Shown here piece by piece: positions 10,501-25,500 of a stretch of 64,000 nucleotides of DNA. Source of the DNA: Haliscomenobacter sp. (GTDB lineage Bacteria; Bacteroidota; Bacteroidia; Chitinophagales; Saprospiraceae). How positions within the stretch are numbered: position 1 is the first letter of the stretch; each line of letters starts with the position of its first letter. Below the pieces are notes generated by a model. That model was not told the DNA's origin, searched no databases, and was given only the letters and a program-made list of their open reading frames with translations. The translations under genes and the position numbers were made by a program. Where the stretch lies: assembly GCA_016707205.1 (NCBI GenBank), contig JADJHZ010000005.1, forward strand, positions 124,001-188,000, read 5' to 3'.

Positions 10501-13500
10501 CGGTTACGCTGCCTGCGGAAGCCATGGTGGTTTGGTAACCGGCCGCATCGAACGTGCCGGTGTTTTCATTTACACCGCCCCATACGAGCACCAGTTGCAG
10601 GGTATCCACGAAGTCGTTTTCGTTCTGATCGCCCTTCACGTCGTGGTCAAACCACGACAGGTTGCCCACTTTCACTACAGGTACCGCATAGTCTTCCACT
10701 TCCCCGCGCGGATAAGCCAGCGCGGTGTTCACAAATGGCGCGGTATTCTGATGGAACGCGTTGTTATCCGGTCCGAGGCCGGGCTCCCAGCTCAGGCGGT
10801 AGCGCATAAATGCGGTGCCGTCGCGGTATACCGCATCGGTGGGGACGCGGAAGGCCAGCACGCGCATCACGTTCTCGCCGCCGGGCAGTACCGGGTTGTC
10901 GGTAGCCGCCAACGGACCCATGGCGCTTTGGCTCGTGCCGATGGAGCTGAACGTCAGCACATCGGTAGGATATTGCAGTATGCCGTCGCCGTTGAAGTCG
11001 ATGTAGGCGCGCAGGTAAGCGTCTCTATTCGCATATCCTCCAGCCAGAACAGTATCCTGGGAGGTGTACGTCACCTTGATCATCGCGATCTCGCCAGGGA
11101 TCAGCGGAGTAAGCAGGCGGATGCCCGACTCGTCGTCCGTTCCCGTGCCTTTGCGGAAGGCGCTGGCGCCATCGTCGTCGCCGCCGTTCTTACTGCCGGC
11201 GTCGGCGTCGGGTTGACCGTTGAGTTCGCCGTCTACGCCTTCGCCCAGGTAGAGCTTGGGCTGGATTGCGTGGCGCGGGCCAAACACGCCGCTGAACTGT
11301 GCCGACATCGAGTCGCGCAGCGTCAGGTAGTTCGTGCCGGCTACCGGCAGGTCGCCGTAGTCGAAGCCCGTGTAGCCGAAGTCGAAGGTCTCATTCACCT
11401 GCATGTCCGGGAAGGTACCCACGCCGCCTTGGTCGTTGATGCCGGTTGGGTGGAGTTCTCCCATAGGCTGCGCCATCGGGTTGGTGATCGCGAACGTGAT
11501 TCGGGTGATCAGGTCGTCGATCGTCGTGTCGTCGCCGTCGCTGTCGCGGCGCTCGTCAACGTCGGTGCGGTCAACGGTAGGCGTCATATCGTCCGGATCT
11601 TCAGCCGTCAGGCGGTAATTGGCTACGGCTACGCCCGAAGGATCGTAGGTAACGTTGCCAATCAGCCCACAGAAGTAGTAGCGGCCGTTAATATCCGTGG
11701 TGTCGTGGTAGGTGAATTCCAGGTCGGCGGCCTTATTGGCGCTACCGAACACGCCATCCAGACCGGCAAATTCCAGTTTAACCGGTACATTCGGGATCAC
11801 CGGCTCGATCGGCATGCCATTTAGCGTATCCTGAATGCCGTTGTAGTTGCGGTCTTCCCACACCAGGTTGCCCACTTTCGTGAGTTTCATGAAGTAGTCT
11901 TCCACTTCCCCGCATGGGATGCGGCCATCCACATAGCCTGCCTGGGCAGGAAGGATGCCGTCAGGGCCGAGGCGCGGGTCTTCGCTCAGGCGGAAGCGGC
12001 TCAGCACGTTGCCCGTGAAGTACGCAGCGTCTTTTGGAACGTCAAAGCATACGATCACTTTGCCTCCGCCGTTGGTCATATAGCTGCGCTCCAACTCGAG
12101 GGCGCCGGTAGTGGCTTCGATGGAAGCGGCTGCACCGTTGACTTTCGTCCAGGCCAGTTTCTCATTGGCGTCCAGCGTACCGTTGCCGTTGTAGTCGATC
12201 CAGGCGTTGAGGAAGCCGTCGGGGCCGTCGAAGTTGTCCGGCAGCGCGTAGCGCAGTTCGATGCAAGCTTCGTAGCCCGGCATCAGCGGCGTGAGGAAGC
12301 GGATGCCGTCCTCGTCGTCGCTGCAGGCTGCGCCTTGCTTCCAGCTATTTGGATCGGAGTCCTTTTCATCATCACCATCGTCTTCGCCGTACCCTTTTGC
12401 GCCAGCATGTTCATCCGGTGCGCCGTCAATTTCAGCGTCCGCACAAGAACCCAGGTAGAAGTTGGGTTTCACAATATGGCGCGGGCCCTTGGCATTCAGC
12501 AAGGTTGGATAATTGGCTCCGGCCAAAGAATCCGCATTGGGCAAGTCGCCAAAGTCGAGGAAAACGATACCCGCATCGAAGCGCTGATCCACCAAATGAT
12601 CCGGGAAGAACAAGCCCGGCGCCCCACTGATGGGAAGGTCGTTATTGTTTGGTATTTGTGCCAAATCCTGATCGCCAATGCCGGCTTCTTTGGTCGCCAA
12701 ATCTCCAATTAAAGTAAAAGTTCCGGTATGTGATGAAGTCCGTACTGGTAAGCCTGGCAAGGTAGCAAGGGGTAGGGCATCACTGTCCTTGTCTTCGTCC
12801 AGGGATTGGGTAACGTTGTTGGGTCTGGTGACCGTCCCATCTTTTGGATCAAAGAAAACGATATCGTATTTCCCTGCAGTCAGGCCATTGAAGTAGTAAA
12901 GGCCGTTGGTGGTGCTCCCATCTGCACGCGTGTAGGTTTTGGTGACATCGTAATAGATTATGTCATCACCTGCTGGTATACCACCGCTCGGAGGCAAGGT
13001 ATTGAGATTGGTTTCCATTATCCCGTCGGGGCCAGCATATACGAGTGCTACAACCACGCCATTGATACCCAAACCTTTTTCATCGTTATCTTGTAAGCCA
13101 TTCCAGTTGCGATCTTCCCATACCAGGTTACCCACGCTGTAGTAGCTTAAGCGATAATCTTCCACTTCCCCATTGGGTGCAAGCCCAGTCGGAGAATTGG
13201 CAATCGGATCAGTGCTGATCCGGAAACGGAAATACACCGAGGCGAGATTGCCAAAACCGGTATTGGGTACATTAAAGATGTATTCGTTATTGATGCTGCC
13301 GCCAGGAGCAACCACTGGCAACGTATTGAACACCAGGGGGTCCAGGACACCGTTTCCATCAAAATCAGCAAATGCGTATACTGTTGCGGGAATAGCAAGT
13401 TGGTTGCTTGCACTGATGCGCACTCTGGCTTGCTGACCTGGCATTAGCGGGGTCAGGAAGGCAATACCGTCCTCATCCACCCCATCACCGCTGGCTCCAA

Positions 13501-16500
13501 TACTGGGTGAGCCATCCAATTCTACATCCACTGTATTCCCCAAAAAGACATTTTGCCCACTTCCCAGCGGGGCCACTATATGGCGGGCGCCGTTGTGTTT
13601 GAGGGTTGTGGGGTATCTGCCATTGTCGGCCACGTCCGGTAAATCACCAAAATCAAGCCCTTGAATGATAACCAAAGCGGTATCTTTGACCGATACCCCA
13701 CATGGTGTAGTAGCTGTAAAAATCACTCGCACGGTGTCGCCAAAACAACTCATATTGGCCATGTCAAACACAAAGTTGTGCGTCCAGGTGACCTGACTGC
13801 ATACTTCCTGCACTTCTGCACCACCGTGGTTGTTTAACCAATTGATGAAATCTCCAGAAGCTAGTGAACCATTTTTACAACTAACCACCGTATCTCTTGC
13901 CGGGCGAACGATCACTGGAGGCTGAGTATCTTGAATAACGAATAAAGCTGGGTGTGATACCGCATTGCCACAGGTATCCCTCACGGTAAAGGTGTAGTGG
14001 TATGTTTTCTGGTTACCACAAAGGAAATCGGTGTATTCCAGGCGATGGCTCCAGATCAGCGTGTTTTGGGGCGAACAGCCACTGTTATCTTCTGCTACGC
14101 CGCCTGCATGGGAAGCCAACCAGGCATTAAGCTGTGCCGTATTCCCCATACCGTCACATTCCACCACAAGGGTATCCGGAAGGGTGGTAACTATCGGAGC
14201 ACTACGATCTTCTTCCCACATGAAACGCTGAGTACAGGTGGCCTGATTGCCTGCTGCATCGGTCAATACATAGGTACGGGTCACCATACGCATCCCATCA
14301 TCGGGACAAATTGTTTTTCCGTTATCCGAATCACTGGAGGAAAGTAATAATGCGTCTGTGTTGGTACAGTTGTCCGTCACCATTCCTCCTCTTGCAATGA
14401 ACTGTTCAGCTGTATTTGCTGCGGTTGGTGGAACGGCGTCACAAGTGAGTATCATATCGGGCAAACAAGTGATGAACTTTGGCGTTTGCCGATCTAATAC
14501 CGTCACTACAAAGGAACAATACGCCGTATTGCCCGCATGGTCGATGATTTCGTATTGAACGGTTGTCCTACCTATACCAAATGACGCTCCGGATGCCGGG
14601 CCTTGCACCCGATTGACGGTATATCCGGAGCAGTTGTCCAGCGGGATGGGCAAAGCGTACGTGACTTGAGCCGTGCATTGATCTGGATCCGTATACACCG
14701 TTACGTCGGCAGGGCAAGTGATGGTGGGAGGAACAAGATCTTCTACACGAATGGAAAACTGGCAGGTAGCGGTATTACCCGCTGCGTCCCGCACTTCCCA
14801 ACGCTGTAGATAAGTGCCGTTATATGCGTAGAAATTGGCATCAGGCCCCGTTCCACTCAGTAAGCGCAGGTTCCAATTCGGGCAATTGTCTGAAGCCAGC
14901 GGCATGGAGTATGACAGGGTAACGCCGCATGCACCAACATCCGTAATAGTTGCCAAACCGCTACTAACGACACCATTCGTGCCTACTACAATATCCGTAG
15001 GGCAAGTAATGCGGGGTTGTTGATTGTCTCTTACCGTTACCGTAAATTCACACACAGCAGGGGCATTACCAGCGGCATCGGTATAAGTATAGCGCACGGT
15101 AGAAGTACCAATAGGGAAAACGCTGCCGGGCGCCAACCCCGTTCTTACCCCACTAAGCTGTTGTCCGTCGCAATTGTCTTCAAAGGTAGGTGGCACAAAA
15201 TGGACCACTGCTCCACATATGCCGTCGTCATTGTTGACTTCGATATTGGAAGGACAAGTTCCAGCAGTCACATTCGGAGCCGTTTTATCCGAAACGTTCA
15301 CTGTAAATGAACATGTAGTCATGTTGCCATATGGATCAATCGCAGTCCAGACCACCGTAGTTGATCCCGCCGGGAACACTGCGCCTGCCAGGCTTACATT
15401 GGAAGGGGCTCCAGCATAATTGTGGGTCAGCGATTCGATGGTGCAGTTATCGGAGGCCTTTGCATCCCACTCCATGCTGGTTTGCCGGAAGGAACAGGCC
15501 TCATTCATAGCTCGGTATACTTCCGAGGCAGGGCAGGTAATGTGGGGCCGCTGTGCATCCACCACGACCACGACAAAGCGGCAAATTGAGGCATTGCCAT
15601 TCTGATCCGTGGCCGTATATTCAATGGTAGTGGAACCAACTGGAAATATACTACCCGAAGGTAAACCCTGGGTTTGGGTGATCAGCACCGTTCCACCACA
15701 ATTATCGACAGCAAAAAGGGGTGTCCAATTCACTTTTGCCCCGCAAAGATCAGGATCATTGCCTACCATTATCATACCTGGGCAATCCTGGAATTGAGGC
15801 GCTTGATCGTCCCTGATCGCGATGTCAAAAGTACGGGTAGCCGTACAAGTCTGTAAAGTTGCAGTAACCGTAACCGTATATACCCCTTCTGTGCTACCAA
15901 GGGTAAAGGCTGCAATTTGAGGATTCAGACCCGTAGAGCTGCCATCGGCCAGGCCCGCCAAAGCGCCACCCGACCAAGAGTAAAGAATATTTGGATCAAA
16001 AGGGGAAGCGCTCAAAACAATTGCAGGTATGCTTGATCCGGGGCATGCAGGGCCTATATTCTGAATTAAATCGATATCCAATTGACCATTGGAGCCAATG
16101 GTTACGGTTGTAGTGGTGGTACAATTATTGGCATCGGTCACCGTAACCACATAGCTGCCCGCAGCTAGACCCGTCTGTTTAGCTCCAGTTCGATTACCCG
16201 GCCACGTATAAATGTACCCCGGAGTACCCCCTGTAGCGAATACAGAACCGATACCATTGGTCGCCCCGGCACAGCTCACCGGCTGGGTGGTCAGCACATT
16301 CAATAAAAGCAGGGGAGGTGCAGGAAGATATACTGGCACTACTACTATACAACCAGCAGCGTCCGTTACCGTCACCGTATGTGTGCCTTCGGAAAGATTG
16401 GTTACCGTTTGGGTGGTTTGTCCTCCTGACCAGAGGTAGCTATACGGTGGAGTACCCCCATTGGGCGTAACGGTAGCGCTGCCATCTGTCCCGCCGTGGC

Positions 16501-19500
16501 AGGACACAGGAGATTGACTGCTGATGATAGCCGTCAAGTTGGAAGGGTTGCTGATAAACACTGCAGCCACTGTGCTACAGCCGTTCAAATCCGTTACGGT
16601 CACCTGATATCCCCCAGCGACCAAACCCGTAGCATTTTGAGTAAGTTGACCGTTGCTCCAGGCGTAGGTATACCCAGGTGTTCCATTTGAGGGGACAGCC
16701 ATGGCCTCTCCTGTGCCTGTACCTGAACAAAGGGCGTTGTTTACGACTATTGCCGTAGCCGACACTGGAGTTGCCGGCTGCGTTATGGACACTGTTTGAG
16801 TAGCCGAACACCCATTGGCATCCACAACTACCACCGTGTAGATCCCGGCGGGTAACCCCGTCGGATCTTCCACATCCGCCGCAGGGTTGGTCCATGTGTA
16901 CAGATAAGGAGCTACACCCCCAGACACCGTAATATCTATGGCTCCTGTGGCCGCACCGTAACATAGTATATTGGTTACATTCGTCACTGCAATACCCACA
17001 GGATTGCTTGGTTGGCCTACCACTGCTGTAGCTGTAGCTGTACAACCGTTCGCATCCGTAACCGTAACGACGTAACTTCCTGCGGCAAGCCCAGTGCGCA
17101 AAGCCCCGGTAACCCCACCCGGCCAGGTGAATGTATATGGAGTAAGTCCACCTGCTGCGCTGGCCAGTGCAGTTCCGTTCATATCCCCAGTACAATTGGC
17201 CGGTGTGGTAGAAATAATGGAAGCTACCACAAGCGGAGGCTGTGTGATTTGTACTGAAGTAAAGGCTTGGCAACCATTTTGATCCGTAACCGTGACAAAA
17301 TAAAATCCAGCCGTTAACCCAGCGGCCGTGGCTGTATTTTGGCCATTACTCCACAAATATGTATAAGAGGCCGTTCCGCCGCTTACCCCGGCGGTAGCAC
17401 TGCCCGTAGCCGTACCGTTACATTGTACCTCATTTTTGCTGGCAATAAATACATTCAGCACAGGTGGGTTAACCAAGGTTACAAAGGCTTCTGCTGAACA
17501 GCCATTGGCATCGGTCACGGTAACGGTATAATCAGCCGCCGCAAGGTTGATAGCCGTTGCAGTCGTTTGACCATTGCTCCACAAGTACGTATAGCTCCCC
17601 ACACCTCCCGAAGGAGTAACCGTTGCAGAGCCGTTGGCATTGCCATTACACAAGGGGTGGATAAAGGCATTGATATTGGCCACAACTGGTGCAGCTGGCT
17701 GGGAAACAACTACAGTGGTTGTCGCAGTACAGCCTTTCGAATCCGTCACTGTCAGGTTGTAGGTTCCGGCTGGAAGGCCGAAAGGATCCTCTATATTGGG
17801 CGCCCCATTGCTCCAGCTATATTGGTATGGTGCAGTGCCGCCGCTAACGGATACAGGGATTCCGCCGTCATTGCCTCCAAAACAGGACACGTTTACCACA
17901 CTGCCCACATTCAGCACCAAAGCGGAAGGTGCGTTAGGGATTGTCAACATCGCGGCAGTTGAGCACTTGTTGGCATCGGTCACGGTGACGGAATAATTCC
18001 CTGGCGTCAGATTGGTACGATTTGCCCCTGTACCGTTGTCAGACCAGGTGAAGACATATGGCCCTGCTCCGCCTGTTGCAGAAATTACTGCTGCACCATC
18101 ACTAAAGCCAAAGCAACTTGGAGCGCTTGTATTTTGAACACTTCCAATCAAAAGAGTTGGCTCTGTAATGTTTACACTGGCCTGAACCATACAGCCGTTG
18201 TCGTCCGTTACCGTAATGAAATATTGGCCTGCGGCTACCCCATTCAAATTTGGGCCAAAGGTGTTATTGGACCAAGCGAACGTGTAAGGTGCTTTGCCGC
18301 CACTGGCTTGAGCCACTGCTCCACCCGTTGATTCTCCATTACAAAGCACATTGGTTTGAGCTGTAATGGAAACCAATAGATTAGCCGGGTTTTCTATTAC
18401 TACGAAGCCCACGGCAGTACAGCCATTCGCGTCGGTGACGGTAACCTGGTATGCTCCGGCACTCAGGTTAGTCGCGGTAGCCGAAGTTTGTCCATTGCTC
18501 CAAAGGTAGCTGTAGCCTGGGCTGCCGCCAACCGGAACAGCGGTAGCTTGCCCGGTTCCATTGCCACTACAGTCTGCATCAATCACATTGGTAATGTTCA
18601 CATTGGGTGCAGTAGCAGGTTCGGTAACCACATAAGTTGCGGTAGCCGTACAGCCATTTAGGTCGGTTACCACCACCGTATAAGATCCGGCAGTCAGCCC
18701 ACTGGGGTCTTCTACGTTAGGTACGCTCCCGCTCCAATTGTATCGATAAGGGGCGGTACCTCCAGCAAGCGTAATGAATATGGCCCCATTGGCTCCACCA
18801 TGACAAGACACCGGGACAATTTGATCCAACGTAATAAGCAGCGGAGCGGCCGGCTCTGTAATCAAAGCCGTAGCCGTAGCCTGGCAACCCGTTTCATCTG
18901 TAACCGTAACGGTATAGCTACCCGCGCTCAAATTGTTCAAAACTTGCCCTGTAGAACCTCCTGGCCAGGCATAGGTATAAGAAGGGTTACCACCTGTAGC
19001 AATGGCCGTGGCCGTACCCGTATTGCCTCCATAACAGGAGGCCGAGGTAGTGGCAGCAATATTGACGATCAATAACGGCGGCTCTGTGATGGTCACCGTC
19101 GTTTGAGCTGTACAATTGTTGGCATCCGTTACCTCTACCACATACGTGCCAGGAGCAAGGTTTAACTGGGTATTGCCTGCTCCCACGGGTACATTGGCCA
19201 AAGTTCTCCATGCATACGTGTAGGTAGGTGAGCCACCACTGGCCATCACGCTGGCTGAGCCATTAGCCAGGCCATTACAACTTACATTACTCAACGCCGT
19301 GATATTTACTTCCAACAGGGCGGGGTTGATGATGGTCACCGAAGTCACCGCTGTACAGCCATTCATGTCAGTTACGGTAACCTGATACACCCCTGCACTT
19401 AGATTGGTAGCCATTGAGGTGTTTTGCCCATTGTTCCACAAATAAGTATAATTGGGCGTCCCGCCTGTAGCGGAAACAGTAGCTGAGCCAGTGGCCGAGC

Positions 19501-22500
19501 CATTACAAGCCGCATTCGTAAATGAAGAAATACCGGCATTAAGCGGATTCGTTGGTTGGGCAATGGTGGTGGACGTAATGGCCGTGCAACCATTGGCATC
19601 CGTCACCGTCACCGTATAGATTCCTGCCACCAGGTTTTGAGGATCTTGAACGTCTTGTGCAGCACCTGACCATTCGTAGTCATATGGGGCCGTACCCCCA
19701 TTTACGGTCAAATTGATGCTTCCATTGTTGCCCCCATAGCAAGAAACATTATTTTGGCTACTGACCGTCGCCGACAGTACAAGTGGCTCGTTGATTTGCA
19801 CAGCAACTGTAGCCATACAGCCTTCCTGATCTGTTACGGTTACGGCGTATGTGCCTGGATTCAGCCCAGTACGGGGATTTTCCACAAAAGCTCCAGGCCA
19901 GGTAAACGTGAAAGGCGCAGTACCCCCCGTAGCCAGAAGGGTGGCCCCACCATTATTTGCTCCATTGCAGGTGATGTCTTGTTTGGAAATCAACGTAGCC
20001 GACAACAGGGCGGGCTGAGTAATGGTCACCGAGGTTTGGCTCATACAGCCATTGGCATCTGTAACCACAATCACATAAGTTCCAGCAGGCAGATTGTTGA
20101 CCGTTTGACCGGAAGCACCGTTTGACCAGGCGAAAGCATAAGGAGGAGTGCCCCCAGCGGCCATAACCGTGGCGCTACCATTGCTGCCGCCCTGGCAAGA
20201 TACATTGGTAAAACTGCTGATGTTGACTGCCAGGCCAGCAGGGTTGGTGATGACTGCTGTGGCTACTTTGCTGCATCCGGCGGCGTCGGTTACGGTAACC
20301 GTGTATGCGCCTGCGCTCAGGTTGTTGGCAGCTGGCGTAGTTTGGCCATTGCTCCAGAGGTAGGTATACCCCGGGGTACCCCCACTTGCATTAACGGAAG
20401 CAGCACCTGTATTCCCACCCGAACATAAGGCATTGGAAGTCACCGTGGTACTCAGCATCAGCGCCGAGCTGGGTTGAGTGATTATTGCGGTGGCATTGGC
20501 AGAGCAACCTTTTAAGTCAGTAACCGTTACCGTATAAGTTCCAGCAGCCACGTTATCAGGATCTTCTACATCAGCCAGTGCCCCAGGCCAATTGTAGCTA
20601 TATGGTGCAGTGCCGCCCGATACGGTGAGCTGAATGGCTCCTGTAGCCGAACCAAAACAAGCCACCGGAGTCACATTATTGACTACAGCGGACAAAGCAG
20701 CCGTGGGCTGCCTTACGATTACATTGTCTTCAGACATACAGCCATTCCCATCCGTAACCGTAACGGTATAAACCCCGGCCGACAATCCAGTGATGGCCTG
20801 CGGATCATTGTCAGGGTTGTCGGAGCCGTTGTTGCTCCAGTCAAAGGTGTAGGGCAAAGCGCCACCCAGGACTTCCACCATGGCAGAGCCGTTAGTTCCT
20901 CCAAAACAACTCACGTCGGTAGCCGTAGCCAGGATTTCGGGGTTTTCCAACACGACCAACTGCACTTGATCTACATCGAAGCAGCCCGCAGCGTTGCTCA
21001 CACGCACCCATACGTCACGGGTTTGAGCGGTGTACACATTAGGTAAGGCGTTGATTCCTTGTTCTGCCTCGGTCAGGCTCTGATAGTAGGTGACCGTCAA
21101 TCCGCTCACACCACCCGTAACTTGCACATTGGCATTGGAAAGTGTAAAAGTGGCCAAATTACCATCAAACACATTGGGGCAACGCTCCAATTGCCCGGCG
21201 TAGGCTACGGGTCTCAGCAATACCGTTAATGTGATGGTAGAAGTATTGAAACAGCCCGATGAATTGTTCAGTACCCTGGCATAAATAGTCGTAGAAGCCG
21301 AAGTGAACACCCCAGGTAATGCACTGGTTCCAGCCTGCGCTTGTGCTAAAGTAGCGTGGTAGGTGATGGTGATGCCCGTACCCGAATTGACGTTGTTGTT
21401 GGCTTGGGTAAGGTTAAAAACTCCTAATCCCTGGTTGGGTGTGTCTTGTTCGCACACCGACAGAGAAGTATTGGACGCCGCAGGTACCGCATTGACCAAA
21501 AGGGTAAGTGTGGTAGTTGTATAGCAACCTGTAATAGGGTTGAAGACCCTGGCGTACACCACCGTGTTGTGGGTAGCGCTATACGGGCTCGTTAGTGGGG
21601 AAGAACCATTGTTCGCGTTAGCCTGGGTACTGTGATACGTGACTGAATTGATGTCTAGTGGGTCAACCAACTCGTTGGCCATTGCCAAATTAAATGTCCC
21701 CGTGTTGCCCCCGGAAGCGTTAGCACACACCGTCAGGGTAGAAGCCGCTACAATGGGGCGTGGACGAATGATTACCGTAATATCCGCCACGGCCGGAGTA
21801 CAAGTACCCGTAGGGTCATTGGTAGTAAAACGCAGCACAACCTGTCCTGCGGTCACATCCGCCGAGCTTGGGGTATACGTGGTAGTTAAAGAAGTATTGG
21901 TATTGAAGGAGCCTGCCGTACCCGAACCCACCCGAGTCCAGGTTCCACCTGTGGCCGCTCCACTCAACGTTGCTGTAGCGGTTACCGTTTGATAAGAGCA
22001 GATGTCATTATCAGCTACCGTTACCGTCACACCCGGGCATTTGGGTGCGGCGGTAGAGGTACGCGATACCGGGCCACAATGGCACTGAAAAGAATTGGTA
22101 GCAGTGGTAAGCGGAATGGACATCAACACCCCGTTTTGAGGATCACAACCTGCAAAGCTACCCGTTTGAGTCACTAATGTCCCTGCGGCCAAAGGCCCTG
22201 TGATGGTGCGGGTTTCGACCAGAGTGGTGGTTTGCCCCAAAGCATTCAGGCAATAGTATTCCACCACAATAGATTCACCGCTCAACAGAGGTGAATTCTG
22301 GATACGAATGGTGGAAGTATATTGCAAGTTTCCGATGCTGTTGCACGCTAAGTTGAAGCTTTCAATGACCAGCTGGGTTTTTCTCAGCGTAATGTCTACT
22401 TCCCCTTCTCCTGCCAAAGCTATAACAGCAGGGCAATTGCTGTCCGTTGTCTGGCAATAAATATTGTTATAAACAGCGAGAATATTAGCCGTTATTTGAT

Positions 22501-25500
22501 CATTGACGGTGCAGGAAATATTTTGCTGAGGCTGGATGCGGAAATTAAAAGCCAAGTTCACCAGACCTCCACTGGGGATTGAAATGTTGGGTGGAAGCAC
22601 AAACTTGAGGATGCGCCGCCCTCCTGTGCCAATGGTTTGATCCACAAAAATCGGGCAATTGCCGGTAGGTAAAGTAGAGCAAACGAAGCTACCAGGCACA
22701 TAATCCACCACATTGGGCAGACTCAGATAAATGGTATCCGCGCCCCCCGTACTGGCAGCAAGCCCATCATCCGGCAAAAGATCTGCTAATTGCACATTCA
22801 CGGCCACTCTACGTGAGGTGCAACCGACTATGGTGCTTCCCCCTTCAACATTAAAGCTAAATGTTCCCTCGTAGGTAGGTTCTGCGCCCTGAATTTTTAT
22901 GCGTGGCGACCTGAACAAACTGCCACTGCCTATCGCCGTAGCTGAACACGTTGCGTTGGCAAAGGGCTGATAAGTGATATAATCCCCAGAGAAAAAACTA
23001 CAAGAAGTACGAATGCTAAAGAAAACCATCGCCAGACGATCTTCTCCACCAGGATAAGTAACCGGATCAGCATTGATGGTACCGGGAAGGCTATTGATTA
23101 CCTGGGAATGATCATCCAGCAGTACGGTAATTTCTTGACCGTTAATGATAGGTGATGCATTCTGGATGTTACCGGAGTTCAGGGGGTACTCAATCCGTAC
23201 ATTGCCTTGTAAGGTGACACCTGCTGGCAAAACAACCTTCACCCTTGGATTGATGATATCCCCCTGTTGTGTAGAACTGATCAGAACGTTAAAGCCAAAG
23301 TCATTGCACATGGTAGCTGGCAATGAAGACGTGGCAAGAAAGTTACCTTGAATAGCTGCGGGACGTGGGATGATATTTAGATTTGCAGAAAGCGTTTGAG
23401 TGGGGCAGGTAGTGGTGGCAGGGTTGCTGGGATACGCCGGGCAGTCCCAGCCCTGCCGGATAACCAGGTTGTTGGATGTACATCCGTTGTAGGTTACGCA
23501 TATTTCCAGCGTCCTGGAACTACCTCCGGGCAGCGTATCGGTCACCCTTACCCATTTGCCATTGGAATAGCTAACCAATGGAAGCGTTACGGGGGCGCCA
23601 GTGACATCGCTTACCGAAACCACCTTCATTGTACTGAGGTTATCTTCCATAGCCAGCCAAACATATCTACTTTCTCTTCCGGGTGTTGTATTATTGATTC
23701 GAACCTGAAAACACTCGATCTGTTTTGTAGCGTTGATGGTTCCGGTGAGATTTGTCAGGGTATGAGCGGGAGCTCCCGCAGCAACGACTCCGGTTATTGC
23801 TCCAGAACTGGTGGTTGTTTGGCAGGCCAGGGGGCCGTAAGCGCTCCGATTGTAATTCCAGGTTGTTTGTAAGTTCCCATCCACTGCATTGACACAACCG
23901 GAGTTGATGAGATTAAATTTAAGTTGGTAGCCCGTGTTGGCTTGATTGGCGCCAGCCAGGTCATGAAGCGGCCAGTTTCCAGGGTTCGTCCAGGTCAAGG
24001 TATTGCCTGAAATACTGGGAGCCGGCAAATTAAAGGTTCCGGTATACCAGGGGTCATCTGCGGAGCCAAACACCATCAAGGCAGGCGTCACACCGGGATC
24101 ATAGGTGTCTCCATTCTGGATTTGCACGCTAATGCTATTTAAACGGATCAATGGCCTTATCTCTCCAGGGTATTCATCCGCCAGGATAGTAAGTTGGTGC
24201 TGCAAAGCGCCCGACACCTGGTAGGATCCACATCCATTGCGTTCTCCCGCTACCGATTGTTGTACTAAGGCTACATTGTGTAAATAGAACTCTGGCACAC
24301 TATAATCACAAGTGATGCGCGCATCTCCTCCAGGAAGAGGATTACCCGAGGCAGAAGCCAGATTAAAGAAAGCGGCATAGGCATTCCCCGGTTGAGTAGA
24401 GACGACCGTCAGCCCATTATTGCTCAACACCCTGAAGCGGGGCAAGACGCTGATCGAATCGTCGGCCGAAACAATGCCTTCGGGAAGAGACTGGATGAAG
24501 GAATTAAAGTTAAAGATCAATACATGCCGGCCACCAATTACTGTGTCAGTGGGTGCTGGCAAAGGAATATTGTTCGTTGTAACTCCTGAAGAAGCGTTAT
24601 AATAGCTAAATATACTGCCCGCAGACAGATATTGCAAAAGATTACCTCCAGCCAACTGATCATAAGAAAACTCGAGGTAACCGTTGTCAAATGAAGCCGT
24701 ACCGCCTGTACCTCCATTCATTGAACCTTCAAAAGTAAAAACGAACTCATCGCAGGGCATACCCTTGCGTAAGTTACTAGCCGGAATACCGGCAGGATTG
24801 ACGGTTGCCGATCCCGTTCGGTCAGTGTACCCCAGCGTTACCCGCTTAGCAGAGGATGCACTGACGGTAATCCCACCTTGTGTACATACGTCACAAATAC
24901 GTCCAAGTATACTGAAATTGCCACAACCCCATTTTTGTACACAACAGCCGTTATCACAATCAAAAACCGCCTCATAACTGAAGTTCATTGGCCCACCTCC
25001 ACAGGCGTACATCAATTCAAGGGTAAAACAGGTGGTAAAACTGCTGTATCCACCGGATAAAGTAGCTACGCCGAAGCTGGTACTTACGGATGCCGGACTG
25101 CCATTGATGCTGCCAAGACCTGTAGCCATTACATTGGGTGGCAAGTTGAGATGGAGTGCGTATGCATTGGTTGGGCAAGTAGCCCCAGAAAAGTTTCTCT
25201 GAACGCAGATAGTTACATTAAATTTTTCTCCATCTGAAACAGTAGCTGGTCTAAAAACTTCAGAACCTCCTCCATTATTTGTAAAGTTAAACCCGGTATT
25301 GACAGAACCCGACAACATGCCTCCACATTGATCATTGTACATGGCGCCTGCTACCAAATTGGCCTGATCGTTGGGGGCGGGGCAGCTTAATGGGCAGGAG
25401 TATTGCAGTGTAACCCGAAAGGTCAGGGAGTTTCCACTGGGCAAATCATCAAATTGACCATCCAAATCCAGGTCGCTCATTCCGCCTGGCATAGCACTAC

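Noticed and set aside
9917..11824. 635-codon open frame antisense to the giant gene (also frames at 6311-7408 and 7430-8158)
   Set aside because: It is the complement of GC-rich coding sequence with clear GEVED/SdrD-B domains on the other strand. Its translation is Val/Arg/His-rich without any family motif.
16098..20944. CRISPR array
   Set aside because: The periodicity is in protein-coding SprB repeats with conserved amino acids; there are no short identical repeats with unique spacers and no cas genes.
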